A DNA stretch of 64,000 nucleotides from JAOPZW01 sp963803375 (GCA_963803375.1 CAWDMB010000008.1:372001-436000), one strand, 5' to 3'. Shown: positions 30,518-39,273, counted from the stretch's first letter. Notes: generated by a model not told the origin, from the sequence alone. Numbers and translations are program-made.

Positions 30518-31242
30518 CCCCCGGCGCGCGCCGGGACGGCCGCGCGCCCGACGCGCTGCGTCCGACGACGATCGAGCCGGGCTTCGTGGAGAGCGCCACC
30601 GGCTCGGTGCTCGTCGCGATGGGCGGCACGCGCGTGATCTGCACGGCGTCGCACGAGGCCGGCGTGCCGCGCTGGCTCAAGGGCGCGGGGCGCGGCTGGG
30701 TCACGGCCGAGTACGGGATGCTCCCGGCCTCCACCGGCGAGCGCAAGCCGCGCGACGTCAGCCGCGGGCGGCCCGACGGGCGCACGGTCGAGATCCAGCG
30801 GCTGATCGGGCGGGCGGCCCGCGCGGTCGTCGACTTCGAGGCCCTCGGCGAGCAGACGATCTACCTCGATTGCGACGTCCTCACCGCCGACGGCGGCACC
30901 CGCTGCGCCTCGATCACCGGAGCGTACGTGGCCCTCGCGCTCGCGGTCCGCGCCCTGCGCGACGCGGGGCGGCTCGGGCGCTCGCCGCTGACGGGCTCGG
31001 TGGCGGCGGTGTCGTGCGGCATGGTCGGCGGGGTGGCGCTGCTCGACCTCGACTACGGCGAGGACTCCAGCGCCGAGGTCGACGCGAACGTGGTCATGAC
31101 CGGCGACGGCGGCCTCGTCGAGGTGCAGGCCACGGCCGAGCGCACGCCGCTCTCGCGCGCGAGCCTCGACGAGCTGCTCGCGCTCGCGGCCGCCGGCATC
31201 GAGCACCTGCGCGCCGTGCAGGGCGCCGTGCTCGCCGCGTGA
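30514..31242 (+). CDS. rph: Ribonuclease PH
   Basis: A 242-residue phosphorolytic 3'-5' exoribonuclease that trims tRNA 3' ends. Diagnostic segments are GSVLVAMGGTRVICTAS, GRGWVTAEYGMLPAST, the SRGRPDGRTVEIQRLIGRAARAV phosphate-binding helix, LDCDVLTADGGTRCASITGA and LDLDYGEDSSAEVDANVVMT. The length is typical. Start and stop overlap its neighbours murI and rdgB (GTGA on both sides), a common actinobacterial gene order. Confidence 0.96.
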   Translation: MTPGARRDGRAPDALRPTTIEPGFVESATGSVLVAMGGTRVICTASHEAGVPRWLKGAGRGWVTAEYGMLPASTGERKPRDVSRGRPDGRTVEIQRLIGRAARAVVDFEALGEQTIYLDCDVLTADGGTRCASITGAYVALALAVRALRDAGRLGRSPLTGSVAAVSCGMVGGVALLDLDYGEDSSAEVDANVVMTGDGGLVEVQATAERTPLSRASLDELLALAAAGIEHLRAVQGAVLAA

Positions 31243-31820
31243 GGCTCGTCCTGGCCAGCCGCAACGCGCACAAGGTGCGCGAGCTGGAGGCGCTCATGGA
31301 GGGCATCGAGCTCGACCCGCTGCCGGCCGGTGTGCAGCTCCCGCCCGAGACGCAGACGACATACGCCGGGAACGCGCTCGCCAAGGCGCGCGCGGCCGCG
31401 ACGGCGGTCGGCCGCCCGGCGATCGGCGACGACTCGGGGATCGAGGCGGCGGCCCTCGGCGGGCGCCCCGGCGTGCGCTCGGCGCGCTTCGCCGGGAACG
31501 GCGCCACGGACGCCGAGAACCTCGCCCTGCTCGTCGCGCGGGCGCCGCCCGGCTCGGGCCTGCGCTACGTCTGCGCGCTGTCCTACGTCGATCCCGCGAC
31601 GGGCGTCGAGCACCTCGTCGAGGGCACGTGCGACGGGACCGTCGCACCGGTGCCGCGCGGCGAGGGCGGCTTCGGCTACGACCCCGCGTTCGTGCCCGAC
31701 GACCTCGCCGACGGTCGGACGATGGCCGAGCTCGCGCCGGCCGAGAAGGCGGCCATCAGCCATCGCGGGCGCGCCGCGCGGGCGCTCGCGGCCCGGCTCG
31801 CGACGGTTCAACCGAACTGA
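31239..31820 (+). CDS. rdgB: dITP/XTP pyrophosphatase (RdgB/HAM1)
   Basis: A 193-residue house-cleaning nucleotidase that hydrolyses non-canonical purine triphosphates to monophosphates. It has the N-terminal VLASRNAHKVRELEAL, TYAGNALAKARAAA, the metal-binding DDSGIEAAALGGRPGVRSARF and the C-terminal GFGYDPAFVPD and AISHRGRA motifs. The GTG start overlaps the rph stop. It is the third gene of the murI-rph-rdgB operon, which ends here about 45 bp before a small convergent gene. Confidence 0.96.
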   Translation: MRLVLASRNAHKVRELEALMEGIELDPLPAGVQLPPETQTTYAGNALAKARAAATAVGRPAIGDDSGIEAAALGGRPGVRSARFAGNGATDAENLALLVARAPPGSGLRYVCALSYVDPATGVEHLVEGTCDGTVAPVPRGEGGFGYDPAFVPDDLADGRTMAELAPAEKAAISHRGRAARALAARLATVQPN

Positions 31821-31864
31821 ACGCCCGTCGATCACCGCCGGGCCGCGTTCTCGACCGCGCCCGC

Positions 31865-32005
31865 TCAGAACAGGTTGATGGCCGCCGACGCGCCCACGGC
31901 GAGCACGACGGCCGCGTAGCCCTGGTAGCCCGAGACGAGCAGGAGCACGGCGGCCACGGCGCATACGCCGACCGTGACGAGCCAGGCGATGCGCCCGAGG
32001 TTCAC
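31865..32005 (-). CDS. Small two-helix membrane protein, 46 residues
   Basis: A short hydrophobic protein with two probable membrane helices (IAWLVTVGVCAVAAVLLLVSG and YAAVVLAVGASAAINLF) and almost no loop residues. No family is recognised. The GTG start at 32005 is tentative, and no Shine-Dalgarno is visible. It is divergent, 22 bp from the 88-residue gene at 32028. Confidence 0.45.
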   Translation of the reverse strand: MNLGRIAWLVTVGVCAVAAVLLLVSGYQGYAAVVLAVGASAAINLF

Positions 32006-32027
32006 GGCCGTATCGTCCCAGGCGCCG

Positions 32028-32294
32028 ATGACGCCCGCCCTGCGCCCCGAGACCGCGTTGGCCTGGCTGCGCTCGATGTCGACCGACCTCGAGGCGGCCG
32101 TCGTGCTCGACGCGCGGGGGCGGGTCCTGGCCGGCGACGCGGCGCTCGGCGCGCGCGTCGCCGCGGGGGACCGTGCGCTGCTGCTGGCGCGCTCGGCGAG
32201 CCACGTCGTCGCCGTGCAACCCGGCCGGGGGGCGTTCCGGCGCCTCCTCGAGCTCGACGTCGGGATGGCGCTCGCGGCGCTCGAGCGCCCGTGA
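32028..32294 (+). CDS. Small alpha/beta protein of unknown function
   Basis: An 88-residue protein with the pattern STDLEAAVVLDARGRVLAGDAALGARV and, later, RSASHVVAVQPGRG and a helix LLELDVGMALAALE. The strand-turn-strand-helix order and LDARGRVLA loosely recall roadblock/LC7 or PAS-like small domains, but the match is weak. TATCGT lies 11 nt before the ATG. It stands alone between rdgB and the HU gene. Confidence 0.5.
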   Translation: MTPALRPETALAWLRSMSTDLEAAVVLDARGRVLAGDAALGARVAAGDRALLLARSASHVVAVQPGRGAFRRLLELDVGMALAALERP

Positions 32295-32449
32295 CGTCGG
32301 CGCGCCCGGCTCACGTCGTGGCCGCAACCAGCGCGTTTGACGGCCAGGTGGGCCGGAAACCGGCATCAGGACGGGCTTTGCGAGCCATCATCGCGTCCAG
32401 CGCCGTTGATAGCGTCCGGGCGCACGCGATTCCGAACGAGGAGCAGAAC

Positions 32450-32725
32450 GTGACGAAATCAGAGTTCGTCGACCAGGTTGCCAACCGGGCCGACCTCGGT
32501 AAATCGGACGCCGGCAAGGCGGTCGACGCGGTGCTCGACACGATCCAGGAGACGTTGCAACGCGGCAGCGACGTGACGTTCTCAGGGTTCGGCAAGTTCC
32601 ACGTTGCCGAGCGCGGCGCCCGCCAGGGCGTACATCCCCGGACGGGCGAGCCGATCGAGATCGCGGCCTCCAGGGTGCCGCGTTTCAGCGCCGGCTCGGG
32701 CCTCAAGAAGGCCGTCAACGGCTGA
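32450..32725 (+). CDS. HU-family nucleoid protein
   Basis: A 91-residue DNA-bending protein of the HU/IHF family. It shows TKSEFVDQVANRADLGKSDAGKAVDAVLDTI, the conserved FSGFGKFHVAERGARQGVHPRTGEPI core and SRVPRFSAGSGLKKAV at the end. It lacks the long basic tail of mycobacterial HupB. GAGGAG lies 6 nt before GTG 32450, and upstream extension of the frame has no HU similarity. It binds DNA nonspecifically as a dimer. Confidence 0.95.
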   Translation: MTKSEFVDQVANRADLGKSDAGKAVDAVLDTIQETLQRGSDVTFSGFGKFHVAERGARQGVHPRTGEPIEIAASRVPRFSAGSGLKKAVNG

Positions 32726-32804
32726 CGCGCCCGCGCCACCGACGGGCACGCCACGAGCGACCGCGGCCGCCGTCCGGTCGTTCGGCGACCGACTCGCCGG
32801 TGCC

Positions 32805-33677
32805 GTGTCCGAGCGCGAGTCCCAGATCGTCCTCGGGCTCGACCCCGACCCCGGGCGCCTGTGGCCGGGGGCCGTCGAGGCGGCGCCGCCCGGCGGCGCG
32901 GCCGGCGAGCGCGGGGCCGCGGCGGTGGCCGCCCACTGCCGTGCGGTCATCGACGCCGCCGGGCCCGCATGCGTCGCGGTCAAGCCGCAGCTCGCCTGCT
33001 TCGAGCGCCTCGGCGCCGCGGGCTGGGCGGCCCTCGCCGCCGTCGTCGACCACGCTCACGCGGCCGGCCTGCTCGTGCTCGCCGACGCCAAGCGCGGCGA
33101 CATCGACGTGAGCGCTACCGCCTACGCGCAGGCCCTGACCGGATCGACGCCGACGCCGTTCGGCCCCGTGGCCGGGCTCGGGGCCGACGCGTTCACGGCC
33201 AGCCCCTACCTCGGCCGCGACGCGCTCGCGGCCGTCATCGCGGTCACGCGCCCCGCGGGGGCCGGGGTCTTCGTCCTCGTGCGCACGTCGAACCCCGGCG
33301 CACGCGACCTGCAGGAGCTCGAGCTCGCGGGCGGGGGCTCGGTCTGGGAGCGCGCCGCTGGGCTCGTGGACGAGCTCGGCGAGGCGGGCGACGCGCGGCT
33401 GGCGGACGTCGGGGCCGTGACCGGGGCCACGGCCCCCGAGCGCCTCGGGCGAATGCGCGAGCTCATGCCGAAGGCGATCTTCCTGCTCCCCGGCGTGGGG
33501 GCGCAGGGCGGCCGCGTCGAGGATCTCGCGCCCGCCTTCGCCGCGCACCGGGCAGGCGGCCTGGTCGCCGCCTCGCGCTCGATCGTCCACGCCGACGCGA
33601 CGCGCGGCGGCTCTCCGGCCGCGGCTGCGCGCGCCGAGGCCGAGCGCCTGCGGGAGGCGACCTGGGCCCTCGCGTAG
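32805..33677 (+). CDS. pyrF: Orotidine-5'-phosphate decarboxylase (type 2)
   Basis: A 290-residue OMP decarboxylase of the longer, mycobacterial-type subfamily; it makes UMP. The catalytic Lys/Asp set lies in VLADAKRGDIDVSATAYA. Other conserved segments are IVLGLDPDPGRLWP, VKPQLACFERLG and FLLPGVGAQGG. GTG 32805 is the only usual start after the HU stop. However, the preceding in-frame residues (RSFGDRLAGA) look like the family's conserved first helix, so initiation may occur upstream at a non-standard codon, or the sequence may carry an error there. Confidence 0.9.
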   Translation: MSERESQIVLGLDPDPGRLWPGAVEAAPPGGAAGERGAAAVAAHCRAVIDAAGPACVAVKPQLACFERLGAAGWAALAAVVDHAHAAGLLVLADAKRGDIDVSATAYAQALTGSTPTPFGPVAGLGADAFTASPYLGRDALAAVIAVTRPAGAGVFVLVRTSNPGARDLQELELAGGGSVWERAAGLVDELGEAGDARLADVGAVTGATAPERLGRMRELMPKAIFLLPGVGAQGGRVEDLAPAFAAHRAGGLVAASRSIVHADATRGGSPAAAARAEAERLREATWALA

Positions 33678-33707
33678 GCCCGCGGGCCTATGCTCTGCGT
33701 CCTTGCC

Positions 33708-34028
33708 ATGGCCTCCCGCCGCAGCCCAGCTCGCTGGCTGGCGCCGATCGCGCTGCTGGCGTGCGCCGTCGCCGTCTACACCGTCGTGCACGGTGGACTG
33801 CGGGACACGGACGGGGGCTCGAGCTCGAAGTCGGCCGCCACGGCGAAGAGCACCGGTCAGGCCAAGCGCGGCGCCAAGCGCAAGCGCCGCTACGTCGTCA
33901 AGGCCGGCGACACGCTCTCGGCGATCTCGATCAAGACCGGCGTGCCGCTCGAGACGATCCAGCGCCTCAACCCCGGCCTGGACGCGCAGACGCTGCGCAC
34001 CGGGCAGAAGGTCAAGCTCCGGCAGTGA
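33708..34028 (+). CDS. LysM-domain membrane-anchored protein
   Basis: A 106-residue protein with an N-terminal signal anchor (RWLAPIALLACAVAVYTVV), a Ser/Lys-rich linker and one C-terminal LysM domain (RYVVKAGDTLSAISIKTGVPLETIQRLNPGLDAQTLRTGQKVKL) that binds peptidoglycan glycan strands. It lies directly before a D-Ala-D-Ala carboxypeptidase gene with a GTGA overlap, so the two are likely a wall-maintenance pair. TATGCT sits 13 nt before ATG 33708. Confidence 0.88.
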   Translation: MASRRSPARWLAPIALLACAVAVYTVVHGGLRDTDGGSSSKSAATAKSTGQAKRGAKRKRRYVVKAGDTLSAISIKTGVPLETIQRLNPGLDAQTLRTGQKVKLRQ

Positions 34029-35257
34029 CGAGGCCGGGCCGCCCCGCGCCGGCCGCGCTCGTCGTGGTCGCGCTCTCGCTGGTCGCCGCCCTCGGCGCGC
34101 CCGCCGGCGCGGGCGCGGCCCCCGCCGTCCGCGCTCCTGCGGCGATCCTCGTCGAGCCGGCGACCGGCGACGTCGTCTTCGCCCGCGCCCCCCGGGCCGA
34201 GCGGCCGATCGCGTCGACCACGAAGCTCATGACCGCCCTGCTCGCGCTCGAGCGCCTCGACCTGTCCGACCGCGTGAGCGCGATCGGCTACCGCGCGCTG
34301 CCGGCCGAGTCGGTCATCGGGCTGCGCGCTGGCGAGCGGCTCTCGGTCGCGGACCTGCTGCGCGGGATGCTCCTGGCGAGCGCCAACGACGCCGCGGCGA
34401 CGCTCGCCGCCCGCGTGGGCGGCACGCAGGCGCGCTTCGTCGCCCTCATGAACCGCCGCGCGCGCCGCCTCGGCCTGAAGCGGACTCGCTACGCCAACCC
34501 GATCGGGCTCGACGCTCCCGGCGCGTACTCGAGCGCCGAGGACCTCGTGAAGCTCACGCTGATCCTGCGCCGAAGCCGCTTCTTTGAAGAGGTCACCGAT
34601 CTCCCGCGGGCGACGCTGCGCACCGGCTCGCGCGCTCGCACGATCGTCAATCGCAACGACCTCGTGCGCGAGGTACCCGTCGTCGACGGCGTCAAGACCG
34701 GTCACACGCTCCAGGCCGGCTACGTCCTCGTCGGCTCGGCCTCCCGTCGCGGGGTGACGCTGATCTCGGCCGTGCTCGGCGAGCCGAGCATCGCGGCGCG
34801 CGACGCCGACTCGCTCGCGCTCTTGCGCTTCGGGCTGCGCCGTTACCGTCGCGCGACCGCCGTGCGACGCGGGACCACGTACGCGACCGCGGGCCTCGCG
34901 CATCGCGACGGCACGGTCGACCTCGTGGCCACGCGCTCCGTGCGGCGCACGACGCGACGCGGCGAGCGGCTCGTGCGCCGCGTCGTCGGCGCCCCGCGCG
35001 AGGTCGACGGCCCGCTGCCCGCCCGCACGCGCCTGGCGACGCTCGCGGTGCGCTCGCGCGGGAGGACCGTCGCGCGCGTCCCGCTCGTCACCCGGTCCGC
35101 GGTGGCGCGCGCGACGGTCGTCGACCGCGCGGGCGGCATCTTCAGCCGCACGCTCCTCGTCGTCGTGGCGGCGGTCGCCCTCCTTATGCTCCAGGTCGTG
35201 CTCGTGCGACGCCGCGCCCAGCGCCGGCGCCGCGCCGAGGGCTCGCGAGTCGCATGA
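34025..35257 (+). CDS. D-alanyl-D-alanine carboxypeptidase (S11, DacA/DacB-like)
   Basis: A 410-residue penicillin-binding protein. It has an N-terminal signal sequence, then the three active-site motifs: STTKLM (SxxK), SAND (SxN) and KTGHT (KTG). A beta-rich C-terminal domain and a final membrane helix (LLVVVAAVALLMLQVVLV) followed by an Arg-rich cytosolic tail suit a membrane-attached PBP5-type enzyme that trims peptidoglycan stem peptides. It is coupled to the LysM gene upstream and overlaps pfkB downstream (ATGA at 35254). Confidence 0.93.
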   Translation: MTRPGRPAPAALVVVALSLVAALGAPAGAGAAPAVRAPAAILVEPATGDVVFARAPRAERPIASTTKLMTALLALERLDLSDRVSAIGYRALPAESVIGLRAGERLSVADLLRGMLLASANDAAATLAARVGGTQARFVALMNRRARRLGLKRTRYANPIGLDAPGAYSSAEDLVKLTLILRRSRFFEEVTDLPRATLRTGSRARTIVNRNDLVREVPVVDGVKTGHTLQAGYVLVGSASRRGVTLISAVLGEPSIAARDADSLALLRFGLRRYRRATAVRRGTTYATAGLAHRDGTVDLVATRSVRRTTRRGERLVRRVVGAPREVDGPLPARTRLATLAVRSRGRTVARVPLVTRSAVARATVVDRAGGIFSRTLLVVVAAVALLMLQVVLVRRRAQRRRRAEGSRVA

Positions 35258-36213
35258 TCATCACCGTCACCCTCAACGCGGCGATCGACAAGTCCCTCTC
35301 GGTGCCGAACTTCCGGCTCGGCCGCCGGCACCGGACGGTCGAGCAGCGCACGATGCCCGGCGGCAAGGGCGTCAACGTCGCACGGACGCTGAAGACGCTC
35401 GGCCAGCCCGTCATCGCCACGGGCTTCGCGGGCGGCCCGACCGGCACGCGGATCGTCGAGCAGCTCACCGACGAGTCGATCCTCAACGACTTCGTGCGCA
35501 TCCGCGAGGAGTCGCGGACGAACACCGCCGTCCACGACCCCACGAGCGGCGCGACGACGGAGATCAACGAGCGCGGCCCGACGGTGAGCGCGAAGGAGGT
35601 CGAGCTCTTCCGCGACAAGCTCCTGTACCTGGCGCGCGGGGCCGACGTCGTCGTCTTCGCGGGCTCGCTGCCGGGCGGCGTGGAGCCCGAGCTCTACGCC
35701 CAGCTCGTCAGGGAGCTGCGCAAGCTCGGCGTCCAGACCGTCGTGGACGCGGACGGCGACCCGATGCGCCTCGCCGTCCGCGCCGAGCCGGACGTGATCT
35801 CGCCCAACGTGCTCGAGGCCGAGGAGCTCGTCGGGCACGAGTTCAACGACGACGAGGAGCGCCTGATCGCGGTGCGCGAGATGGTCATGCTCGGCGCCCG
35901 CGAGGCGATCATGACCCTGCCCGACGGCTGCGTCGCGTCCGTGCTCGTCGACGGCGCGCCGGCGCTGCACCGCGTCTGGGTCTCGCCGCGCGAGGCGGTG
36001 GCCGCCGTCGGCGCCGGCGACGCCTTCCTCGCGGGCTTCGTCGCCGCCCGCTACACGGGCGGCGACGCCGCCGAGTGCCTGCGCTTCGGCGTGGCGTGCG
36101 GCGCGGAGTCCACGCAGCGACTGGGGGCCGGCCTGATCGACTCGCGCGAGGTCGAGCGCATCCTCGGCGAGATCGACGTCCAGCGGCTCGAGGCGCCCGC
36201 CGAGGTGCCCTGA
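35254..36213 (+). CDS. pfkB: 1-phosphofructokinase-type sugar kinase (PfkB/ribokinase family)
   Basis: A 319-residue PfkB-family kinase resembling FruK/LacC/Pfk-2, phosphorylating a sugar phosphate with ATP. Family motifs are TLNAAIDKSL, MPGGKGVNVARTLKTLG, VFAGSLPGG and the catalytic VGAGDAFLAGFVAARYTGG, with Asp as general base. The substrate could be fructose-1- or -6-phosphate or tagatose-6-phosphate. The start overlaps the DacA-type gene. A hairpin with T residues follows about 80 bp after the stop. Confidence 0.9.
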   Translation: MIITVTLNAAIDKSLSVPNFRLGRRHRTVEQRTMPGGKGVNVARTLKTLGQPVIATGFAGGPTGTRIVEQLTDESILNDFVRIREESRTNTAVHDPTSGATTEINERGPTVSAKEVELFRDKLLYLARGADVVVFAGSLPGGVEPELYAQLVRELRKLGVQTVVDADGDPMRLAVRAEPDVISPNVLEAEELVGHEFNDDEERLIAVREMVMLGAREAIMTLPDGCVASVLVDGAPALHRVWVSPREAVAAVGAGDAFLAGFVAARYTGGDAAECLRFGVACGAESTQRLGAGLIDSREVERILGEIDVQRLEAPAEVP

Positions 36214-36254
36214 GCGCCTGGCGGCGCGGGGGCCGATGCTATCCTCGCGGGCAC

Positions 36255-36338
36255 GTGGTTGCCGCCCCCACAGCCGCGTTCGAGCGCTTCCCCGACCCCG
36301 CCTGCGCGCGGGGTCTTCTCGTCCGCCCGCGACCCTAG
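36255..36338 (+). CDS. Possible 27-residue leader ORF upstream of guaB3
   Basis: A GTG frame that starts 9 nt after TATCCT (36240-36245) and ends in the TAG that begins the next -10-like box. A hairpin followed by TTCT lies inside its second half. It may be a leader peptide with attenuator for the purine genes, or only the trailer of pfkB. No family similarity. Confidence 0.22.
   Translation: MVAAPTAAFERFPDPACARGLLVRPRP
36294..36315 (+). terminator. Hairpin terminator or attenuator
   Basis: An 8-bp stem GACCCCGC / GCGGGGTC with a 6-nt loop, followed by TTCTC. It ends pfkB transcription or attenuates the short transcript that starts at TATCCT 36240. Confidence 0.6.
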
Positions 36339-36341
36339 GAT
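36336..36341 (+). promoter_or_regulatory. -10-like hexamer for guaB3-guaA
   Basis: TAGGAT, exactly 6 nt before ATG 36348. Confidence 0.5.
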
Positions 36342-36347
36342 GCCCTG

Positions 36348-37592
36348 ATGGAGATCGAGATCGGCCGCGGCAAGAAGGCCCGGCGCGCGTATGGCTTCGA
36401 CGACATCGCGATCGTGCCGTCGCGGCGCACGCGCGACCCCGACGACGTCGACATCTCGTGGAAGCTGGGGCCGTACCGGTTCGAGCTGCCGCTCCTGGCC
36501 TCGGCCATGGACGGCGTCGTCTCACCCGCCACCGCGCACCTGGTCGGGCGCCTCGGCGGCCTCGCCGTACTGAACCTCGAGGGCATCTGGACGCGCTTCG
36601 AGGACGCCGACGCCGAGCTCGAGCGCATCGCCCGGCTCCCGAAGGAGCTCGCGACCCGCGAGCTGCAGGCGATCTACCGGGAGCCGCTCAAGCCCGAGCT
36701 GATCGCGCAACGCGTGCACGAGCTCAAGGCCGAGCCCGGTGTCGTGGCCGCCGCCTCGCTCTCGCCGCAGCGCGTGAGCCGGTATTACGAGCTCGCGCTC
36801 GAGGCCGGTCTCGACATCCTCGTGATCCAGGGGACGGTCGTCTCGGCCGAGCACGTGTCGGAGAACACGACGCCGCTCAACCTCAAGCAGTTCGCGCGCG
36901 AGGTCGGGGTCCCGGTCATCGTCGGCGGCTGCGCGTCATACCAGACGGGCCTGCACCTCATGCGCACCGGCGCGGCCGGCGTGCTCGTCGGCGTCGGGCC
37001 CGGCGCGGCGTGCACGACGCGCGGCGTGCTCGGCATCGGCGTCCCGCAGGCGACGGCGATCGCCGACGTCGCCGGCGCTCGCTCGACGCACATGCTCGAG
37101 ACCGGCGAGTACGTGCAGGTGATCGCCGACGGCGGCATGCGCACCGGCGGCGACGTGTCGAAGGCGATCGCCTGTGGCGCGGACGCGGTCATGGTGGGCT
37201 CGCCGCTGGCGCGCGCCTACGAGGCGCCCGGCCACGGATTCCACTGGGGGATGGCGACGTTCCACCCGACGCTTCCGCGCGGCGCGCGGGTGCAGACGGT
37301 GCAGAACGGCACGCTCGAATCGATCCTCGTCGGCCCCGCGCACGAGAACGACGGCACGTTCAACCTGATGGGGGCGCTGAAGACCTCGATGGCGACGTGC
37401 GGCTACAAGGACCTCGCCGAGTTCAACCGGGCGGAGCTCATGATCGCCCCGGCGCTGCAGACCGAGGGCAAGGCGCTCCAGGCCGCGCAGGGCGTGGGCA
37501 TGGGCTCGCGCGGCGCGGGGGCCGGGGCGCACCCGGACGACCGCGAAGGCGCGCCGCCCGCCCCGGTCGAGAAGACCCCGGCGATCGCGTAA
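36348..37592 (+). CDS. guaB3: GuaB3-type IMP dehydrogenase-related protein
   Basis: A 414-residue TIM-barrel protein of the IMP dehydrogenase/GMP reductase superfamily, in the GuaB3 branch found beside guaA in actinobacteria. It lacks the CBS pair of ordinary GuaB. The catalytic cysteine loop is VGPGAACTTRGVLG, preceded by VIVGGCASYQTGLHL and followed by VIADGGMRTGGDVSKAI. The flap end is short and Ala/Gly-rich. It may oxidise IMP to XMP, but direct activity of GuaB3 has been less clear than for GuaB. It is six bases upstream of guaA and probably cotranscribed with it. Confidence 0.88.
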   Translation: MEIEIGRGKKARRAYGFDDIAIVPSRRTRDPDDVDISWKLGPYRFELPLLASAMDGVVSPATAHLVGRLGGLAVLNLEGIWTRFEDADAELERIARLPKELATRELQAIYREPLKPELIAQRVHELKAEPGVVAAASLSPQRVSRYYELALEAGLDILVIQGTVVSAEHVSENTTPLNLKQFAREVGVPVIVGGCASYQTGLHLMRTGAAGVLVGVGPGAACTTRGVLGIGVPQATAIADVAGARSTHMLETGEYVQVIADGGMRTGGDVSKAIACGADAVMVGSPLARAYEAPGHGFHWGMATFHPTLPRGARVQTVQNGTLESILVGPAHENDGTFNLMGALKTSMATCGYKDLAEFNRAELMIAPALQTEGKALQAAQGVGMGSRGAGAGAHPDDREGAPPAPVEKTPAIA

Positions 37593-37598
37593 GGGCCG

Positions 37599-39215
37599 GT
37601 GGGCGAGCACGGCGTCGTCACCGAGGCCACCGCCGGCACCGAGCTCGCCGACGAGAGCGCCCCGGTCGAGATCCCGCGCGCGGTCGACGAGGTCATCGTC
37701 CTCGACTTCGGCGGCCAGTACTCGCAGCTCATCGCCCGCCGGGTGCGCGAGTGCGGGGTCTTCAGCGAGCTCCTGCCCCACCACGTCGGCACCGAGGAGA
37801 TCGTGCGACGGCGCCCGAAGGGCCTGATTCTGAGCGGCGGCCCGGCCTCCGTCTACGCGCCCGAGGCGCCGCGGCTGGACCGCGCGCTGCTCGAGCTCGG
37901 GATCCCCGTGCTGGGCATCTGCTACGGGATGCAGCTGCTCGCGCTCAACCTCGGCGGCCGCGTCGAGGGCGCCGAGGTGGGGGAGTTCGGGCGCTCGCAG
38001 CTCACCGTGCACGATCCGGGCACGCTGCTGGCCGGCCTGCCCGCCGAGCAGTCGTGCTGGATGTCGCACCGCGACACCGTCTTCGCCGCGCCGCCGGGCT
38101 TCGCTGCGCTGGCCTCGTCGACGGCCTCGCCGGTGGCGGCGTTCGAGTCGCGTGAGCGCGGCGTCTACGGGATCCAGTTCCACCCCGAGGTCGTCCACAC
38201 GCCCTACGGCCAGGAGGTGCTGCGGCGCTTCCTCGTCGACGTCTGCGGCAGCGCGGCGACGTGGTCGCCGGCCTCGATCGTCGAGGGGCAGATCGCCCGC
38301 GTCCGGGCCCAGGTCGGCGACGCGAGGGTCATCTGCGGGCTCAGCGGCGGCGTCGACTCGAGCGTCGCCGCGCTCCTCGTGCACCGTGCGATCGGCGACC
38401 AGCTCACGTGCGTCTTCGTCGATCACGGCCTCATGCGCAAGCACGAGGGCGAGCAGGTCGTCGCGGCCTTCCGCGACACCTTCGGCGTCCCGCTCGTGGC
38501 CGTCGACGCGGAGGCGCGCTTCCTCGAGCGGCTCGCCGGCGTCACCGACCCCGAACGCAAGCGCAAGCTCATCGGGACCGAGTTCATCCGCGTCTTCGAG
38601 GAGGAGGCCGCGCGCATCGGCGACGCGCGCTACCTCGTCCAGGGGACGCTGTACTCCGACGTCATCGAGTCGGGCGGAGGCACGGGCGCGGCGACGATCA
38701 AGTCGCACCACAACGTCGGCGGCCTGCCCGACGACCTGCGCTTCGAGCTCGTCGAGCCGCTGCGCGCGCTCTTCAAGGACGAGGTCCGCGCGGTCGGCGC
38801 CGAGCTCGGGCTGCCCGAGCGCCTCGTGTGGCGCCAGCCGTTCCCGGGCCCCGGCCTGGCGATCCGGATCGTCGGGGGCGAGGCGACCAAGGCGCGCCTG
38901 GACCTCCTGCGCGACGCCGACTTCATCCTCCAGGACGAGATCCGTCGGGCCGGCCTGTACCGCGAGCTGTGGCAGTCCTTCTGCGTCCTGCCCGACATCC
39001 GCACGGTCGGCGTCCAGGGCGACGAGCGCACGTACGGCCAGGTCGTGGTGATCCGGGCGGTGACGAGCGACGACGCGATGACCGCCGACTGGGCGCGCCT
39101 GCCCTACGACCTGCTCGAGCAGATCGCCGCGCGGATGATCGGCGAGCTGCGCGAGGTCAACCGGGTCGTGCTCGACATCACGTCGAAGCCCCCCGGCACG
39201 ATCGAGTGGGAGTAG
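37599..39215 (+). CDS. guaA: GMP synthase (glutamine-hydrolysing)
   Basis: A 538-residue enzyme that aminates XMP to GMP. Order: class I glutamine amidotransferase (VLDFGGQYSQLIARRVRE, GICYGMQLLALNLGG with the nucleophilic Cys, FHPEVVHT), ATP-pyrophosphatase (CGLSGGVDSSVAALL) and dimerisation domain ending PPGTIEWE. The first 30 residues are a variable extension. The last 62 codons and 271 bp downstream are duplicated at 47015-47471. The guaA 3' end is a known integration hotspot for genomic islands, and here the gene is left intact at the island's left border. Confidence 0.97.
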   Translation: MGEHGVVTEATAGTELADESAPVEIPRAVDEVIVLDFGGQYSQLIARRVRECGVFSELLPHHVGTEEIVRRRPKGLILSGGPASVYAPEAPRLDRALLELGIPVLGICYGMQLLALNLGGRVEGAEVGEFGRSQLTVHDPGTLLAGLPAEQSCWMSHRDTVFAAPPGFAALASSTASPVAAFESRERGVYGIQFHPEVVHTPYGQEVLRRFLVDVCGSAATWSPASIVEGQIARVRAQVGDARVICGLSGGVDSSVAALLVHRAIGDQLTCVFVDHGLMRKHEGEQVVAAFRDTFGVPLVAVDAEARFLERLAGVTDPERKRKLIGTEFIRVFEEEAARIGDARYLVQGTLYSDVIESGGGTGAATIKSHHNVGGLPDDLRFELVEPLRALFKDEVRAVGAELGLPERLVWRQPFPGPGLAIRIVGGEATKARLDLLRDADFILQDEIRRAGLYRELWQSFCVLPDIRTVGVQGDERTYGQVVVIRAVTSDDAMTADWARLPYDLLEQIAARMIGELREVNRVVLDITSKPPGTIEWE

Positions 39216-39221
39216 GCCGGG

Positions 39222-39240
39222 CGGGCGCTGTTCGCGCCCG
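39222..39240 (+). terminator. guaA terminator hairpin
   Basis: A 7-bp stem CGGGCGC / GCGCCCG with a TGTTC loop, 6 bp after the guaA stop. An identical copy lies at 47207-47225 in the right repeat. Confidence 0.6.
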
Positions 39241-39273
39241 ACGTCGCTGGTCGGGCGGGACCGGATCGCGGGC

